Origin: Brevibacterium daeguense
Lineage (GTDB): Bacteria; Actinomycetota; Actinomycetes; Actinomycetales; Brevibacteriaceae
Length of the DNA stretch: 64,000 nt
Reading direction: 5' to 3'
Assembly (NCBI RefSeq): GCF_021729135.1
Contig: NZ_JAJTWW010000001.1
Coordinates: 124,001 to 188,000 of the forward strand
The translations under genes and the position numbers were made by a program. Positions 45,764 to 57,067 of the stretch are shown piece after piece. The notes under the pieces were generated by a model, which saw only the letters and a program-made list of their open reading frames with translations, was not told the origin of the DNA and searched no databases. Within the stretch, counting starts at the first letter, position 1; each line of letters starts with the position of its first letter.

Positions 45764-46408
45764 GTGCGCAACCCCTCTGATCTCACGGACTACCCGCGGC
45801 CGTCGCTCGCGGTCGACACGGCGACCTTCACCGTCGCCGACGACGTGCTCCACCTCGTGCTGGTCAGGGATCGGCACGGGCGGCTGCTGCTGCCGGGCAC
45901 CTTCGTCCACGAGCGCGAACGGCTGGCCGACGCCGTACTGCGATCGCAGGCGCAGAAGGCCGGCATCTCCGGCCGCGAACCCCAGCAGCTCAAGGTGTTC
46001 GACGATCCGGACCGGGACCCCCGCGGCTGGGTGGTCACGGTCGCCCACCTCGACGTGGTCGAGTCCGAGGTGGTGCGCGCCGGCATCGCCGCGGGCCGGA
46101 TCTCGCTCGTGCCGGTGGTCGAGGTGGGCCCCGGCGGATCGGTCGTCCTGCCCTACGATCAGCCGCGGGTCGTCGCCGAGGCGCTCGCGCGGGTCCGCGC
46201 CGACTACGCCGACCGGCCCGACCCCTGGGGGCTGCTGGCCGAGCCATTCACCCTCAGCGATCTGCGTCTGCTCCATGAAGCAGTCGCGGGCGAGGAACTC
46301 CAGCGTGACGCGTTCCGCCGCAGAATGCAGCCTCAGCTGGTGCCCACGGGACAGATGACGGACGGGCGACGCGGCCGTCCCTCACGCCTGTTCGTCCACC
46401 GCGACTGA
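45764..46408 (+). CDS. Nudix-like transcriptional regulator (NrtR-type)
   Basis: 214 aa. The N-terminal Nudix fold (LAVDTATFTVADDVLHLVLV, then PGTFVHERERLADAVLRSQAQKAGI) lacks catalytic Glu residues of REUXEE (RSQAQK instead), and FDDPDRDPRGWVVTVAHLDVV is typical of the ADP-ribose/nucleotide-sensing group. The C-terminal ~60 residues (PFTLSDLRLLHEAVAGEELQRDAFRRRM, ending RGRPSRLF) form the winged helix. NrtR proteins control NAD metabolism; the target here is unknown. GTG 45764. Its end overlaps the convergent tetR gene by 27 bp. Confidence 0.78.
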   Translation: MRNPSDLTDYPRPSLAVDTATFTVADDVLHLVLVRDRHGRLLLPGTFVHERERLADAVLRSQAQKAGISGREPQQLKVFDDPDRDPRGWVVTVAHLDVVESEVVRAGIAAGRISLVPVVEVGPGGSVVLPYDQPRVVAEALARVRADYADRPDPWGLLAEPFTLSDLRLLHEAVAGEELQRDAFRRRMQPQLVPTGQMTDGRRGRPSRLFVHRD

Positions 46409-47086
46409 CGCCCGCCCGGCCCTGCGCCCCGCAAGGCGGGTTGCTCCGCTCCCTGGCAGGCGGTCTCCGCCGCCCTGCTTCGAGCCGCGCACGCCCAGTG
46501 CGGCCAGGGCCGCATTGCGCAGCTGCGCGGCCACCACCTCGCCGGGGATCCGGCGGACCACGTACGGCGTCGAGTTGACCATCCCGAACAGCGCATGGAC
46601 GGAGACGGTTGCGGCATCGGCGGACAGGCCCGGATCGTGCGCTCGCAGCGCGCCCGCCCAGCCCGTCACATAGCTGCGCTGCAGACGCCTGACCTGTCGA
46701 CGCGCCTCAGCGGGCAGCGAAGCGAGGTCCCGGTCCTGGATCCGGATGAGCTCCGGCTCGCCCAGCGCGAAGTCGAGATGGAAGTCCACGAGCGTGCGGA
46801 GGGTCTCCTCGGGGCCGAGGCCCGCTGCCAGGATGGCGCCGCCGCCCGCGTGCAGGTATGCGGAGATCCCGAGCAGCAGCTCTTCCAGGATCTCCTCCTT
46901 GGAGGCGAAGTGGCGGTACACGGCCGGGCCCGACACCCCTGCCCCGGCACCGATGTCTTCGATCGAGACTGCCCGGAAGCCCTGTGCGGCGAACAGCGCC
47001 TTGGCGCTGTCGAGGATCGCCTGCCGGCGCTGCGCCTTCGCCGCCGACCTGCTGTTCGGTCCAGCGCTGTTGTCCAGCTCACTCAT
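46382..47086 (-). CDS. TetR-family regulator of the leucine catabolic operon
   Basis: 234 aa. The N-terminal helix-turn-helix (AILDSAKALFAAQGFRAVSIEDIGAGAGVSGPAVYRHFASKEEILEELL, near residues 22-70) is classic TetR; the C-terminal ligand domain is hydrophobic and helical. Divergent from accD1 across 54 bp, so it most likely represses that operon and itself; ligand probably an acyl-CoA (inferred). ATG 47086 (MSELDNSAG) sits 7 nt after a TAGCAT -10 box; the frame extends upstream but without support. Confidence 0.87.
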   Translation of the reverse strand: MSELDNSAGPNSRSAAKAQRRQAILDSAKALFAAQGFRAVSIEDIGAGAGVSGPAVYRHFASKEEILEELLLGISAYLHAGGGAILAAGLGPEETLRTLVDFHLDFALGEPELIRIQDRDLASLPAEARRQVRRLQRSYVTGWAGALRAHDPGLSADAATVSVHALFGMVNSTPYVVRRIPGEVVAAQLRNAALAALGVRGSKQGGGDRLPGSGATRLAGRRAGRASVAVDEQA

Positions 47087-47093
47087 GCTGGGT

Positions 47094-47124
47094 ATGCTAG
47101 CACTTGAGTTAGCGACTATTAACT
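47094..47124. promoter_or_regulatory. tetR -10 box and adjacent palindrome
   Basis: On the minus strand TAGCAT (47099-47094) ends 7 nt before ATG 47086. The inverted repeat AGTTA-N8-TAACT (47107-47124) lies at the matching -35 position. An operator there would block both tetR and accD1. The outer bases continue the symmetry with one mismatch. Confidence 0.5.
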
Positions 47125-47140
47125 GAGATGGGGTTGGTCC

Positions 47141-48748
47141 ATGAAGGTGATCGGTTCGCCACCGCCGGCGGACTCCGTGCACGCCGCCGTTCACGCCGAG
47201 CTCATCGCCGAGCTGCGCGAGCGGGTCGAGCGGACAGCGGTGGGAGGTTCGGAGCAGTCACGCCGGCGGCACGTCGAGCGGGGCAAGCTCCTGCCGCGCG
47301 ACCGCCTCGAACTTCTTCTCGACCCCGGCTCGCCGTTCCTCGAGCTGTCCCCGCTGGCCGCGAACGGAATGTACGACGACGCCTCGCCGGCGGCCGGGAT
47401 CATCACCGGCATCGGACGAGTTGCCGGACGGGAGTGCGTGATCGTCGTCAACGATGCGACCGTCAAGGGGGGCACCTACTACCCGATCACGGTCAAGAAG
47501 CACCTGCGGGCCCAGGAGGTCGCCGCGCAGAACCGGCTGCCCTGCATCTACCTCGTCGACTCCGGCGGGGCGAACCTGCCCAACCAGGACGAGGTGTTCC
47601 CCGACCGCGAGCACTTCGGCCGGATCTTCTACAACCAGGCGACCCTGTCGGCGGCCGGGATCCCGCAGCTGGCAGCAGTGCTCGGCTCGTCCACCGCCGG
47701 CGGCGCCTACGTCCCTGCGATGGCCGACGAATCGATCATCGTGCACGAGCAGGGCACGATCTTCCTGGGCGGCCCGCCCCTGGTCAAGGCCGCCACCGGC
47801 GAGGTCGTCACGGCCGAGGAGCTCGGCGGCGGCGCGCTGCACTCCCGCACCTCCGGCGTCACCGACCACCTCGCAGCCAACGACTCGCATGCCCTTCAGA
47901 TCATGCGCGACATCGTCTCCACCCTTGCGCCCCCGGACGCCCCTGCCTGGGAGACAGCCCCTCCCGAGGCGCCCGCCTGGGACCCGGCGGAGCTCACCTC
48001 GGTCGTGCCGGTGGACTCGAAGGTCCCCTACGACGTCCGGGAGGTCATCGCCCGGCTGGTCGACGGCTCCCGATTCCATGAGTTCAAGGCCGAGTACGGC
48101 AGCACCCTGGTCACGGGCTTCGCCCGGCTCGACGGGCATCCCGTGGGGATCGTCGCCAACAACGGCGTGCTGTTCGGGGAGTCGGCGATGAAGGGCGCCC
48201 ACTTCATCCAGCTGTGCGATCAGCGGCAGACGCCCCTGCTGTTCCTGCAGAACATCTCCGGCTTCATGGTCGGCCGGGACTACGAGGCCGGCGGCATCGC
48301 CAAGCACGGCGCGAAGATGGTCAACGCCGTCGCCACCGCCCGGGTGCCCAAGTTCACCGTGGTGATCGGCGGCTCCTACGGCGCCGGCAACTACTCGATG
48401 TGCGGTCGGGCCTATTCGCCGCGCTTCCTGTGGATGTGGCCGAACGCGCGGATCTCGGTGATGGGCGGGGAGCAGGCCGCCAGCGTGCTCGCCACCGTCA
48501 AGCGCGACCAGCTCGCAGCCCGCGGCGAGGAGTGGCCGGCCGAGGAGGAGGCCGCGTTCAAGGCCCCGATCCTCGACCAGTACGAAGCTCAGGGCAATCC
48601 CTACTACTCCACCGCCAGGCTGTGGGACGACGGCATCATCGAGCCCGGCGACACCCGGCGGGTCCTGGCACTCGCCCTCGAGGCCTGCCGCCGCTCACCG
48701 CTCACCCGACCGTACGATGCGCCCGGCTACGGCGTCTTCAGGATGTGA
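47141..48748 (+). CDS. accD1: Acyl-CoA carboxylase beta subunit (methylcrotonyl-CoA type)
   Basis: 535 aa. Carboxyltransferase subunit that adds CO2 from biotin to an acyl-CoA. Two crotonase-type halves: [42 protein letters not shown] and [40 protein letters not shown], then [24 protein letters not shown] and [38 protein letters not shown]. These are characteristic of 3-methylcrotonyl-CoA carboxylases (leucine degradation). ATG 47141. The alpha gene starts 1 bp after its stop. Confidence 0.95.
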   Translation: MKVIGSPPPADSVHAAVHAELIAELRERVERTAVGGSEQSRRRHVERGKLLPRDRLELLLDPGSPFLELSPLAANGMYDDASPAAGIITGIGRVAGRECVIVVNDATVKGGTYYPITVKKHLRAQEVAAQNRLPCIYLVDSGGANLPNQDEVFPDREHFGRIFYNQATLSAAGIPQLAAVLGSSTAGGAYVPAMADESIIVHEQGTIFLGGPPLVKAATGEVVTAEELGGGALHSRTSGVTDHLAANDSHALQIMRDIVSTLAPPDAPAWETAPPEAPAWDPAELTSVVPVDSKVPYDVREVIARLVDGSRFHEFKAEYGSTLVTGFARLDGHPVGIVANNGVLFGESAMKGAHFIQLCDQRQTPLLFLQNISGFMVGRDYEAGGIAKHGAKMVNAVATARVPKFTVVIGGSYGAGNYSMCGRAYSPRFLWMWPNARISVMGGEQAASVLATVKRDQLAARGEEWPAEEEAAFKAPILDQYEAQGNPYYSTARLWDDGIIEPGDTRRVLALALEACRRSPLTRPYDAPGYGVFRM

Positions 48749-48749
48749 C

Positions 48750-50801
<2,052 letters not shown>

Positions 50802-50802
50802 C

Positions 50803-51996
50803 ATGGCCACCACCACGACCACGACGACCGGCTTCACCCCCGGGATGCTTCCCGACGAGTACGAATCCCTGCGCAGGCAGGTCGCCAAGTTCGCCGACAC
50901 CGAGGTCGCCCCGGTCAGCGCGGAGCTCGACGCCGCCCACCGGTTCCCCTACGAGCTCGTGGCCCGGATGGGAGCGATGGGCCTGTTCGGGCTGCCATTC
51001 GACGAGGAGCACGGCGGGATGGGCGGCGACTACTTCGCGCTCTGCCTGGCGATCGAGGAGATCGCGCGGGTCAACCAGTCCCTGGCGATCACCCTCGAAG
51101 CGGGAGTGTCGCTGGGGGCGATGCCGATCCACCGCTTCGGCACCGAGGAGCAGAAGCGCGAGTGGCTGCCGCAGCTCACCGACGGCTCCGGACTGGCCGC
51201 GTTCGGGCTCACGGAACCGGAGGCCGGCTCCGATGCCGGCGGCACCAGGACGAAGGCGGTGCTGGAGGACGGCACCTGGACCATCAACGGGTCCAAGTCC
51301 TTCATCACCAACTCCGGCACCGACATCACCCGCCTCGTGACGGCGACCGCGGTGACCGGCACGCGGATCGGCGGCGACGGGCAGGAGAAGCCGGAGATCT
51401 CCACCATCATGATCCCGGCAGGCACTCCCGGCTTCACCGCCGAGCCCGCCTACGACAAGGTCGGCTGGAACTCCTCCGACACCCACCCGCTGACCTTCGA
51501 CAATGTGCGCGTTCCGGAGGAGAACCTGCTCGGCGAGCGCGGTCGCGGCTACGCCAACTTCCTGCGGATCCTCGACGAGGGCCGGATCGCGGTCGCCGCC
51601 CTGTCCGTGGGAGCCGCCCAGGGCTGTGTGGACGAGTCCGTGAAGTACGCCGGGGAGCGCACCTCCTTCGGCAGGCCGATCGCCGAATACCAGGGGATCT
51701 CCTTCAAGATCGCTCGGATGGAGGCCCGGGTGGTCGCCGCCCGCACCGCCTACTACCTTGCCGCCTCCCGGATGCTCGCGGGCCTGCCGTTCAAGAAGGA
51801 GGCGGCGATCGCCAAGCTGGTGGCGGGAGAGGCGGCGATGGACAACGCCCGCGACGCCACCCAGATCCACGGCGGCTACGGCTTCATGAACGAGTACCTC
51901 GTCGCCCGCCACTACCGCGACTCGAAGATCCTGGAGGTCGGCGAGGGCACGACCGAGGTGCAGCTCATGCTCATCGCCCGCGAACTCGGGATCTGA
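50803..51996 (+). CDS. Acyl-CoA dehydrogenase (isovaleryl-CoA type by context)
   Basis: 397 aa. FAD-dependent dehydrogenase: FGLTEPEAGSDAGGTRTKA, KSFITNSGTDI, DEGRIAVAALSVGAAQGCVDESVKYAGERTSFGRPI and IHGGYGFMNEYLVARHYRDSKILEVGEGTTEVQ. The Glu of MNEY sits at the usual catalytic base position of the medium-chain/short-chain type. In the matching mycobacterial operon this gene is fadE19; assigned here to isovaleryl-CoA because of the methylcrotonyl-CoA carboxylase beside it. ATG 50803, 1 bp after the alpha subunit stop. Confidence 0.93.
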   Translation: MATTTTTTTGFTPGMLPDEYESLRRQVAKFADTEVAPVSAELDAAHRFPYELVARMGAMGLFGLPFDEEHGGMGGDYFALCLAIEEIARVNQSLAITLEAGVSLGAMPIHRFGTEEQKREWLPQLTDGSGLAAFGLTEPEAGSDAGGTRTKAVLEDGTWTINGSKSFITNSGTDITRLVTATAVTGTRIGGDGQEKPEISTIMIPAGTPGFTAEPAYDKVGWNSSDTHPLTFDNVRVPEENLLGERGRGYANFLRILDEGRIAVAALSVGAAQGCVDESVKYAGERTSFGRPIAEYQGISFKIARMEARVVAARTAYYLAASRMLAGLPFKKEAAIAKLVAGEAAMDNARDATQIHGGYGFMNEYLVARHYRDSKILEVGEGTTEVQLMLIARELGI

Positions 51997-52078
51997 GGCC
52001 GTGCGACCGACCCGCTGTCCGGTCGGCGAGCGCGTCGTGACAGGATTCTGCTGAGAGACAGTACGAGGAGGTACCACG

Positions 52079-52600
52079 GTGAAGGATGAGCAGACCGAGC
52101 CCGCGGAGACGGTCGTGGCCCAGCGGGGCCTGTGGTTCGACGAGATGCAGGTCGGAACGGTGTACCGGCACGCGCCCGGCCGGACGATCACGGAGGCCGA
52201 CAACACCTGGTTCACCGCGGTGACGATGAACACCCAGGCCCTTCACCTCGACGCCGCGTTCGCCGCCACGGAGCCGTTCGGCCAGCGGCTGGTCAACTCG
52301 ATGTTCACCCTGGCGACCCTGGTCGGACTGTCGGTCTCGCAGCTGACCCAGGGAACGATCGTCGGCAACCTCGGATTCTCGGAGGTGGCGTTCCCGAAGC
52401 CGCTGTTCCACGGAGACACCCTGTACGCGGAGACGCGGATCCTGGACAAGCGCCCATCCAGGTCGCGTCCCGGGCAGGGCATCGTGACCTTCGAGCACAT
52501 CGGGCGCAATCAGCACGGGGTGGTCGTCGCGAAGGCCGTCCGCCAGACCATGGTCTTTCATTCCGAGCACGACAAGAAGAACCCGGAGGTACAGGTATGA
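52079..52600 (+). CDS. MaoC-type hydratase of leucine/itaconate catabolism
   Basis: 173 aa. Hot-dog fold with MaoC signature TITEADNTWFTAVTMNTQALHLDAAFA near residues 37-63 (the hydratase-2 Asp is Asn here, the His is kept), then FGQRLVNSMFTLATLVGLSV. In M. tuberculosis the homologue Rv2499c is thought to hydrate methylglutaconyl- or itaconyl-CoA to the (R)-type product used by the CitE-like lyase next door. GTG 52079 with AGGAGG about 8 nt upstream. Stop overlaps citE (ATGA). Confidence 0.85.
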   Translation: MKDEQTEPAETVVAQRGLWFDEMQVGTVYRHAPGRTITEADNTWFTAVTMNTQALHLDAAFAATEPFGQRLVNSMFTLATLVGLSVSQLTQGTIVGNLGFSEVAFPKPLFHGDTLYAETRILDKRPSRSRPGQGIVTFEHIGRNQHGVVVAKAVRQTMVFHSEHDKKNPEVQV

Positions 52601-53400
52601 GCTTCGAGCTCGCACCGGCATGGCTGTTCGTCCCGGCGGACCGGCCCGACCGCTACGCCAAGGCCGCGGAGCGATCCGACATCGTCATCGTCGATCTCGA
52701 GGACGCGGTGGCAGAGGGAGACAAGGACGCGGCACGCCAGGCGCTGCGCGCCAACCCGCTCGACCCCGCCCGCACCGTGGTGCGGATCAACGCCCGTGAC
52801 ACCGAGCACTTCGAAGCCGATCTCGAGCTCATCCGCTCGCTGCCGTACACCCACATCATGGTGCCGAAGGCCGAATCCGCCGAGGACCCGGCGGCGCTGT
52901 CCGGCTTCTCGGTGATCGCCCTCATCGAAACCGCCCGAGGCGCCTTCAAGCTCGCGGAGATCGCCTCGGCCTGTGAAGTCGTCGGACTCATGTGGGGTGC
53001 CGAGGACCTCATCGCGGACCTCGGCGGAGGCTCCTCGCGCGGTCCCGGGGGAACCTATCGGGACGTCGCCCAGCATGTGCGCTCGCAGACGCTGCTGGCA
53101 GGTCGGGCCCACGGCAAGTGGGTGCTCGACGCGATCTGGACGAACATCGACGACCTCGCCGGATTGGCCGAGGAGGCCGAGGACGCCGTGGAGAGCGGCT
53201 TCGCGGGCAAGGTGTCGATCCACCCCAAGCACATCGCTGTGGTGCGGGAGGCCTATTCCCCCTCGGGGGAGCAGCTCGACTGGGCGCGGCAGGTGCTCAA
53301 GCTCGCCGAGACCTCCAATGGAGCCTTCAGCTTCGAGGGAAAGATGGTCGACGCCCCGCTGCTCAAGCACGCGGAGCACATCGTCGCCAGGGCCCGCTGA
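52597..53400 (+). CDS. CitE-like HMG-CoA / citramalyl-CoA lyase
   Basis: 267 aa. HpcH/HpaI aldolase fold: AWLFVPADRPDRYAKAAERSDIVIVDLEDAV near residues 6-36 (Arg and metal-binding Asp/Glu), VRINARDTEHFEADLE, HIMVPKAES, IALIETARGAF (catalytic Glu), GLMWGAEDLIADLG. Strong operon match with Rv2498c, known as an (R)-HMG-CoA and (S)-citramalyl-CoA lyase that ends leucine and itaconate breakdown (acetyl-CoA plus acetoacetate or pyruvate). ATG 52597. Followed by a terminator. Confidence 0.9.
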   Translation: MSFELAPAWLFVPADRPDRYAKAAERSDIVIVDLEDAVAEGDKDAARQALRANPLDPARTVVRINARDTEHFEADLELIRSLPYTHIMVPKAESAEDPAALSGFSVIALIETARGAFKLAEIASACEVVGLMWGAEDLIADLGGGSSRGPGGTYRDVAQHVRSQTLLAGRAHGKWVLDAIWTNIDDLAGLAEEAEDAVESGFAGKVSIHPKHIAVVREAYSPSGEQLDWARQVLKLAETSNGAFSFEGKMVDAPLLKHAEHIVARAR

Positions 53401-53440
53401 CGCCGGCCGCCTCGGGCGTGCCGCGCTGACCGCGGAGCGT

Positions 53441-53475
53441 GGTTCGGGTGTCGCCCTGAGGGCGGCACCCGAACC
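53441..53475 (+). terminator. Terminator of the leucine operon
   Basis: A 15-bp stem (53441-53455 with 53461-53475; one G-U) and a 5-nt loop (ctgag). The rest of the 311-bp gap (53401-53711) holds GGAGG before the next ATG but no clear promoter, tRNA or small gene. Confidence 0.8.
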
Positions 53476-53711
53476 GCATTCACGGCAGCTCCCGCAGGGG
53501 ACCCGGCCACCGCGCCGCGAGTACCAGTGAACCGAAGGTGAATCGGGAGCGGAAGGGGTCGCCGTGCACCCCCGGGCGGGCGGCGTCCGGTGAAGCCTGT
53601 GTGAACAACGCCGGCTCGACTCGCGCCTGCGTTGAATGCCGCCGACCGGTGTCCGAGAGTAGGACTGCACCACCCCTCTCGTACCCACCATCCCCATGCG
53701 GAGGCTTCACC

Positions 53712-55637
53712 ATGGCACTGCCGGCCTGCCTGGAAGATCCTGACGGCGACGCGCCCCTGCTCCAATCGTCCGGCCAGACGCTCAAGTCCAAGGCCGCCAC
53801 CATCGGCGGCACGGTCGGGGACTACATGTCGACCTCGTCCGAGGCCATGGACGCCATCGACGGCCCGCGTGCCCAGCAGCTCTACTACTACGTCGGCAAG
53901 GGCAAGTCGCTGCTGGTCAACGCGGAGGATTCGGCGCGGACCTCCGGCGACGCCATCAGCCGGTACGGCGATGAGCTCGCGGACATCAAGCGCATCATCG
54001 GCACGGAGCGGACCGAATGGCTGCTGCTCGAATCGCAGAAGGCCGCCGCCCTGCTGTCGAACAACCCAGCTGAGATCGCGCGCATCGAGGCTCAGCAGGC
54101 CGCCTGCGAGGCAGAGGGGGTCGAACAGAACCTGCGGCTGCTGGCCGCCCGCTCCGGGGCCGCCGAGCAGCTCGCCGCGATCTACCTCGAGCTCGACCCC
54201 ATGGCTGTCTCCATGGAGGGCAAGGCGTACGAGGCGGAGCTGTTCGAGATCCGCGACGGCATGACGCTCCACGATCTCGGCTATCCGACACCGGAGGCCG
54301 TTGCCGAGTGGTTCATCGGCGAGGGGATAGCGCTCAAAGAGCACGAGATGACGTACAGCGAAGTCGCCCAGAGCGGCTTCGGGACGATGAGCGAAGCCGA
54401 CATGGTCGCCGCCGGGATCATCTCCCAGGACGCGCTCGACGACGGATACTTCACTCCGGGTGCCATCCCGGGCTACTACCGGAAGGAGGAATGGCAGGGC
54501 ATCGTCGAGCAGTACCTGGGCCATGAGCGGGTGGGCCAGCTCGATGCGATGTTCCCCGGGCTGTTCCACTCGACGGGCTCGCCGCTGACCGAACCCTACG
54601 TCCCCAGCGATGCGCAGGCGCAGACTCCGACTGCGCCCCAGAGCTCCGGTGGTCCCGGTGGTCAGCAGATCGACCCGAACGCCCCGACCTCCAATGCGGC
54701 GCACTCCCACTTCGTGCCGCAGGAGGTCACTCAGTGGGCCGGCTACGCCAGCGCCGCCCGTCACGTCTGGCGGTACTACCTCGACACGGACGGGCGCGCG
54801 CGACGGCTGGTGCGTCACTTCTCCGACGTGGCGAAGAACTACCAGGACTGGTCGCCGCAGTCGCGGGCCGAGGGCGGCCGGCTCCGGGTGCCCTATGACG
54901 ACCTGCGGCCGTTGGACGGTGCGCACCGGACGAAGTTCTACAACCCCTTCGACGGCGACAACGGCTTCAAGCACGTCGGCGGCGGCAGGTCGGCGCTGTA
55001 TCACGCCCTCGTCGACGGCAAGCGGGGCGTCGTGAAGTTCGATGGTCGAAGCGGGCACATCGCACACCTGCAGGAGGGGGTGGGCTCGACGTCCGCGTGG
55101 AAGCCGGACAAGTGGTCCGCCCGGTTCGAGGGGCTCGGCATCAACCCGAGGACCGCCGGCTGGATGGCCGACGCCTGGAGCTCGATCGATCTCAATGCGG
55201 CGCGGGGGCTCGGGATCCTCGGCGTCGCCGGCGATGCGCAGACGCTTTTCGGCGGATCGCAGTACGAGGGAGCGCGGGGCACGGTCGACCATGCGATGGC
55301 CGGCGTCGGACTTGCCTCCGGCGCTGCGGGACTCGCCTCCACGGCGGGGCTCGTCACACTCGGCACGGTGGCCGCTCCGGTCACGATCACGGCCGGCGTG
55401 GTCGCAGGCGCGTGGGGCATCGGCAACATGCTCTACGACAACGCGGACAGCTGGTCGGGAAGCCTCGACAATGCCGGCGCAGCGGCCGACCAGTGGCTCG
55501 GCGACAATCTGGGCGTGGTCGGCGAGGGTCTCGGCTGGGTGACCGACGGGGTGCTCAGCGGAACCGGAACAGCGCTCGGCGGCTACAAAGACGCGATCGA
55601 CGGCATCGGGAATGCCTGGGACGACCTGTGGAACTAG
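53712..55637 (+). CDS. Large helical secreted-type protein A (type VII-like candidate)
   Basis: 641 aa; no known family recognised. Residues 1-200 are alpha-helical with no signal peptide, containing GPRAQQLYYYVGKGKSLL near 51-68 and SMEGKAYEAELFEIRDG near 167-183. After a Pro/Gln/Gly linker (near 290-330), a middle domain of about 150 residues follows, then a hydrophobic hairpin (GVGLASGAAGLASTAGLVTLG; PVTITAGVVAGAWGIG) near 530-575, YDNADSW, and a C-terminal helix ending WDDLWN. The layout (helical N-terminus, no signal peptide, YxxxD near the end) suggests a type VII secreted protein, an inference. ATG 53712 with GGAGG 9 nt upstream. Strongly paralogous with the 57068-59056 product. No toxin motif identified. 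Confidence 0.7.
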   Translation: MALPACLEDPDGDAPLLQSSGQTLKSKAATIGGTVGDYMSTSSEAMDAIDGPRAQQLYYYVGKGKSLLVNAEDSARTSGDAISRYGDELADIKRIIGTERTEWLLLESQKAAALLSNNPAEIARIEAQQAACEAEGVEQNLRLLAARSGAAEQLAAIYLELDPMAVSMEGKAYEAELFEIRDGMTLHDLGYPTPEAVAEWFIGEGIALKEHEMTYSEVAQSGFGTMSEADMVAAGIISQDALDDGYFTPGAIPGYYRKEEWQGIVEQYLGHERVGQLDAMFPGLFHSTGSPLTEPYVPSDAQAQTPTAPQSSGGPGGQQIDPNAPTSNAAHSHFVPQEVTQWAGYASAARHVWRYYLDTDGRARRLVRHFSDVAKNYQDWSPQSRAEGGRLRVPYDDLRPLDGAHRTKFYNPFDGDNGFKHVGGGRSALYHALVDGKRGVVKFDGRSGHIAHLQEGVGSTSAWKPDKWSARFEGLGINPRTAGWMADAWSSIDLNAARGLGILGVAGDAQTLFGGSQYEGARGTVDHAMAGVGLASGAAGLASTAGLVTLGTVAAPVTITAGVVAGAWGIGNMLYDNADSWSGSLDNAGAAADQWLGDNLGVVGEGLGWVTDGVLSGTGTALGGYKDAIDGIGNAWDDLWN

Positions 55638-55679
55638 CGACACGACGGCAGTCCGAACACTGACCAGAAGGGAAGACAC

Positions 55680-55946
55680 ATGACAGTCGGCGGCGACTAC
55701 AGCGCGCTTGAGAGCTGCGCGGCCCGGTATCCCGGCCTGCGCACCGACTACGAAGGAGCCAACAGCGATGTCCGGGCAGCTCTGCAGGAGGCGTCCGGCG
55801 CCTCGGGAGATCCCGGAGTCGCGATGTCGATCGACGCGGTCGACGAGCGGGTCTTCTTCACCCTGGCGACCCTGCCCGAAGTCATCTCGGTGACCGGCGG
55901 AATCGTCCAGGCCAACGCGAACAACCTGCGCGGTGCCTTCGGCTGA
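55680..55946 (+). CDS. Small helical partner protein, ESX/DUF6507-like
   Basis: 88 aa. Hydrophilic helical N-terminus (YSALESCAARYPGLRTDYEGANSDVRAALQEA), then a short linker and a second helix region (VDERVFFTLATLPEVISVTGGIVQANANNL). Size and two-helix plan fit an Esx-type partner, though no WXG motif is present; it recalls small DUF6507-type proteins. Lies 42 bp after large protein A, with agaaggga before the ATG, so it is probably coexpressed. Confidence 0.65.
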   Translation: MTVGGDYSALESCAARYPGLRTDYEGANSDVRAALQEASGASGDPGVAMSIDAVDERVFFTLATLPEVISVTGGIVQANANNLRGAFG

Positions 55947-56011
55947 GCTCGAGCCCCGAGCAGCCCTCTCCCACCCCGCCTCCCATTCGCCACTCGTGAA
56001 AGAGAACCTCC

Positions 56012-57040
56012 GTGGACTTCGTCTCACCCGCCACTGCCCTGCCCCTCGCCGAGGAGTTCCGCGCCCCCGTCGACCCGACGGCCGCCCTCTTCCAGGTGCT
56101 CGAATCCGGTCTCGAAGACGCCGTTCCGCTCGTCCAGCTCATCGATGAGGAGCTCGAGGTCCTGCTCGCCAATTCGCACCACCGCGGCGGATTCCCGTAC
56201 CTGGAGAAGCTGACGGCCGAACGGCGGGCGCAGGCGGTGGAATCCGGCGCGCGCCATCTGCTCAACCGCCGGCTCATCCACCCGTACACCCGACCCGACG
56301 GGACGACGGGCACACAGGCCACGGCCGAGCTGCAGGGCACCGTGATGGCGATCCGCACCGCGCCGCAGACCGTGCTGGCCCGGCGCGTGACCGCCGACAC
56401 CGAGATGACCCTCGTCCACTACCAGTTCGACTACGCCGGCGTCGCGGTCGAGGAGACGGTCTTCGCCGATGGCACCCACGTCTTCGCCGTCTGCCCGCTG
56501 CGGGCGTCCGCAGCGCGCCTGGCAGCGTTCGCCGATCCCTTCGGAGTCGCCGACAGCCGCGGGGAGATCGACCGTGTCAACCTCGCCGAGGTGATCCGCG
56601 GCAACGAAGACCTCGGTGACGTGCACAGCAGGTCGAAGATCGTCACCGTGATCGACGGGACGAGCATGCACCAGTGGTTCCCCGACGACGTCGACGAGGA
56701 CTACCGCCCCGGCGACATGCACCGCTTCATCAAGGAGGAGTTCCTCGACAAGGGCAGGAAGCTGCCCGCCTTCATCAACCGTCGAGTCTCCGTGTACGTC
56801 ACCGACGACGGTCTGACCGTCGCGGAAGCCGACTGGGACGGTCCTGTGCTGCGGATGCGGGAGGCGACCAAGGAGATGTTCGCCGGTCTCATGCTCGACT
56901 TCACCGTCCCGAGGATGAATCTGCCTGACCAGATCATCGAGAAGCAGCAGCGGGAGAACGCGATGGACCCGGAGGTCTTCGTCCGGGAGACCGCCTACCG
57001 GCAGCCGAAGCCTGCGAGCAGGACCCAGCACTCGGCCTAG
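56012..57040 (+). CDS. EspG-like protein, copy 1 (tentative)
   Basis: 342 aa. N-terminus PVDPTAALFQVLESG...LIDEELEVLL...GGFPYLEKL, then RAQAVESGARHLLNRRLIHP, TAPQTVLARRV and alternating beta strands (TLVHYQFDYAGVAVEETVFADGTHVFAVCPL). Clearly homologous to the protein at 60710-61696. The arrangement (helical N-terminus, then a beta sheet with R-R-x-T-x-x...) recalls EspG chaperones of mycobacterial type VII secretion, but the likeness is weak and only by eye. If right, it would hold the large proteins until export. GTG at 56012. Confidence 0.6.
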   Translation: MDFVSPATALPLAEEFRAPVDPTAALFQVLESGLEDAVPLVQLIDEELEVLLANSHHRGGFPYLEKLTAERRAQAVESGARHLLNRRLIHPYTRPDGTTGTQATAELQGTVMAIRTAPQTVLARRVTADTEMTLVHYQFDYAGVAVEETVFADGTHVFAVCPLRASAARLAAFADPFGVADSRGEIDRVNLAEVIRGNEDLGDVHSRSKIVTVIDGTSMHQWFPDDVDEDYRPGDMHRFIKEEFLDKGRKLPAFINRRVSVYVTDDGLTVAEADWDGPVLRMREATKEMFAGLMLDFTVPRMNLPDQIIEKQQRENAMDPEVFVRETAYRQPKPASRTQHSA

Positions 57041-57067
57041 CGCCGACCGGGCAGCGCGAGGAGAAGC

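Noticed and set aside
53253..56027. A 924-codon minus-strand frame across the large protein A gene and the end of citE
   Set aside because: It is antisense to two supported genes and has no recognisable motif; the plus-strand genes have paralogues, which confirms their frame.
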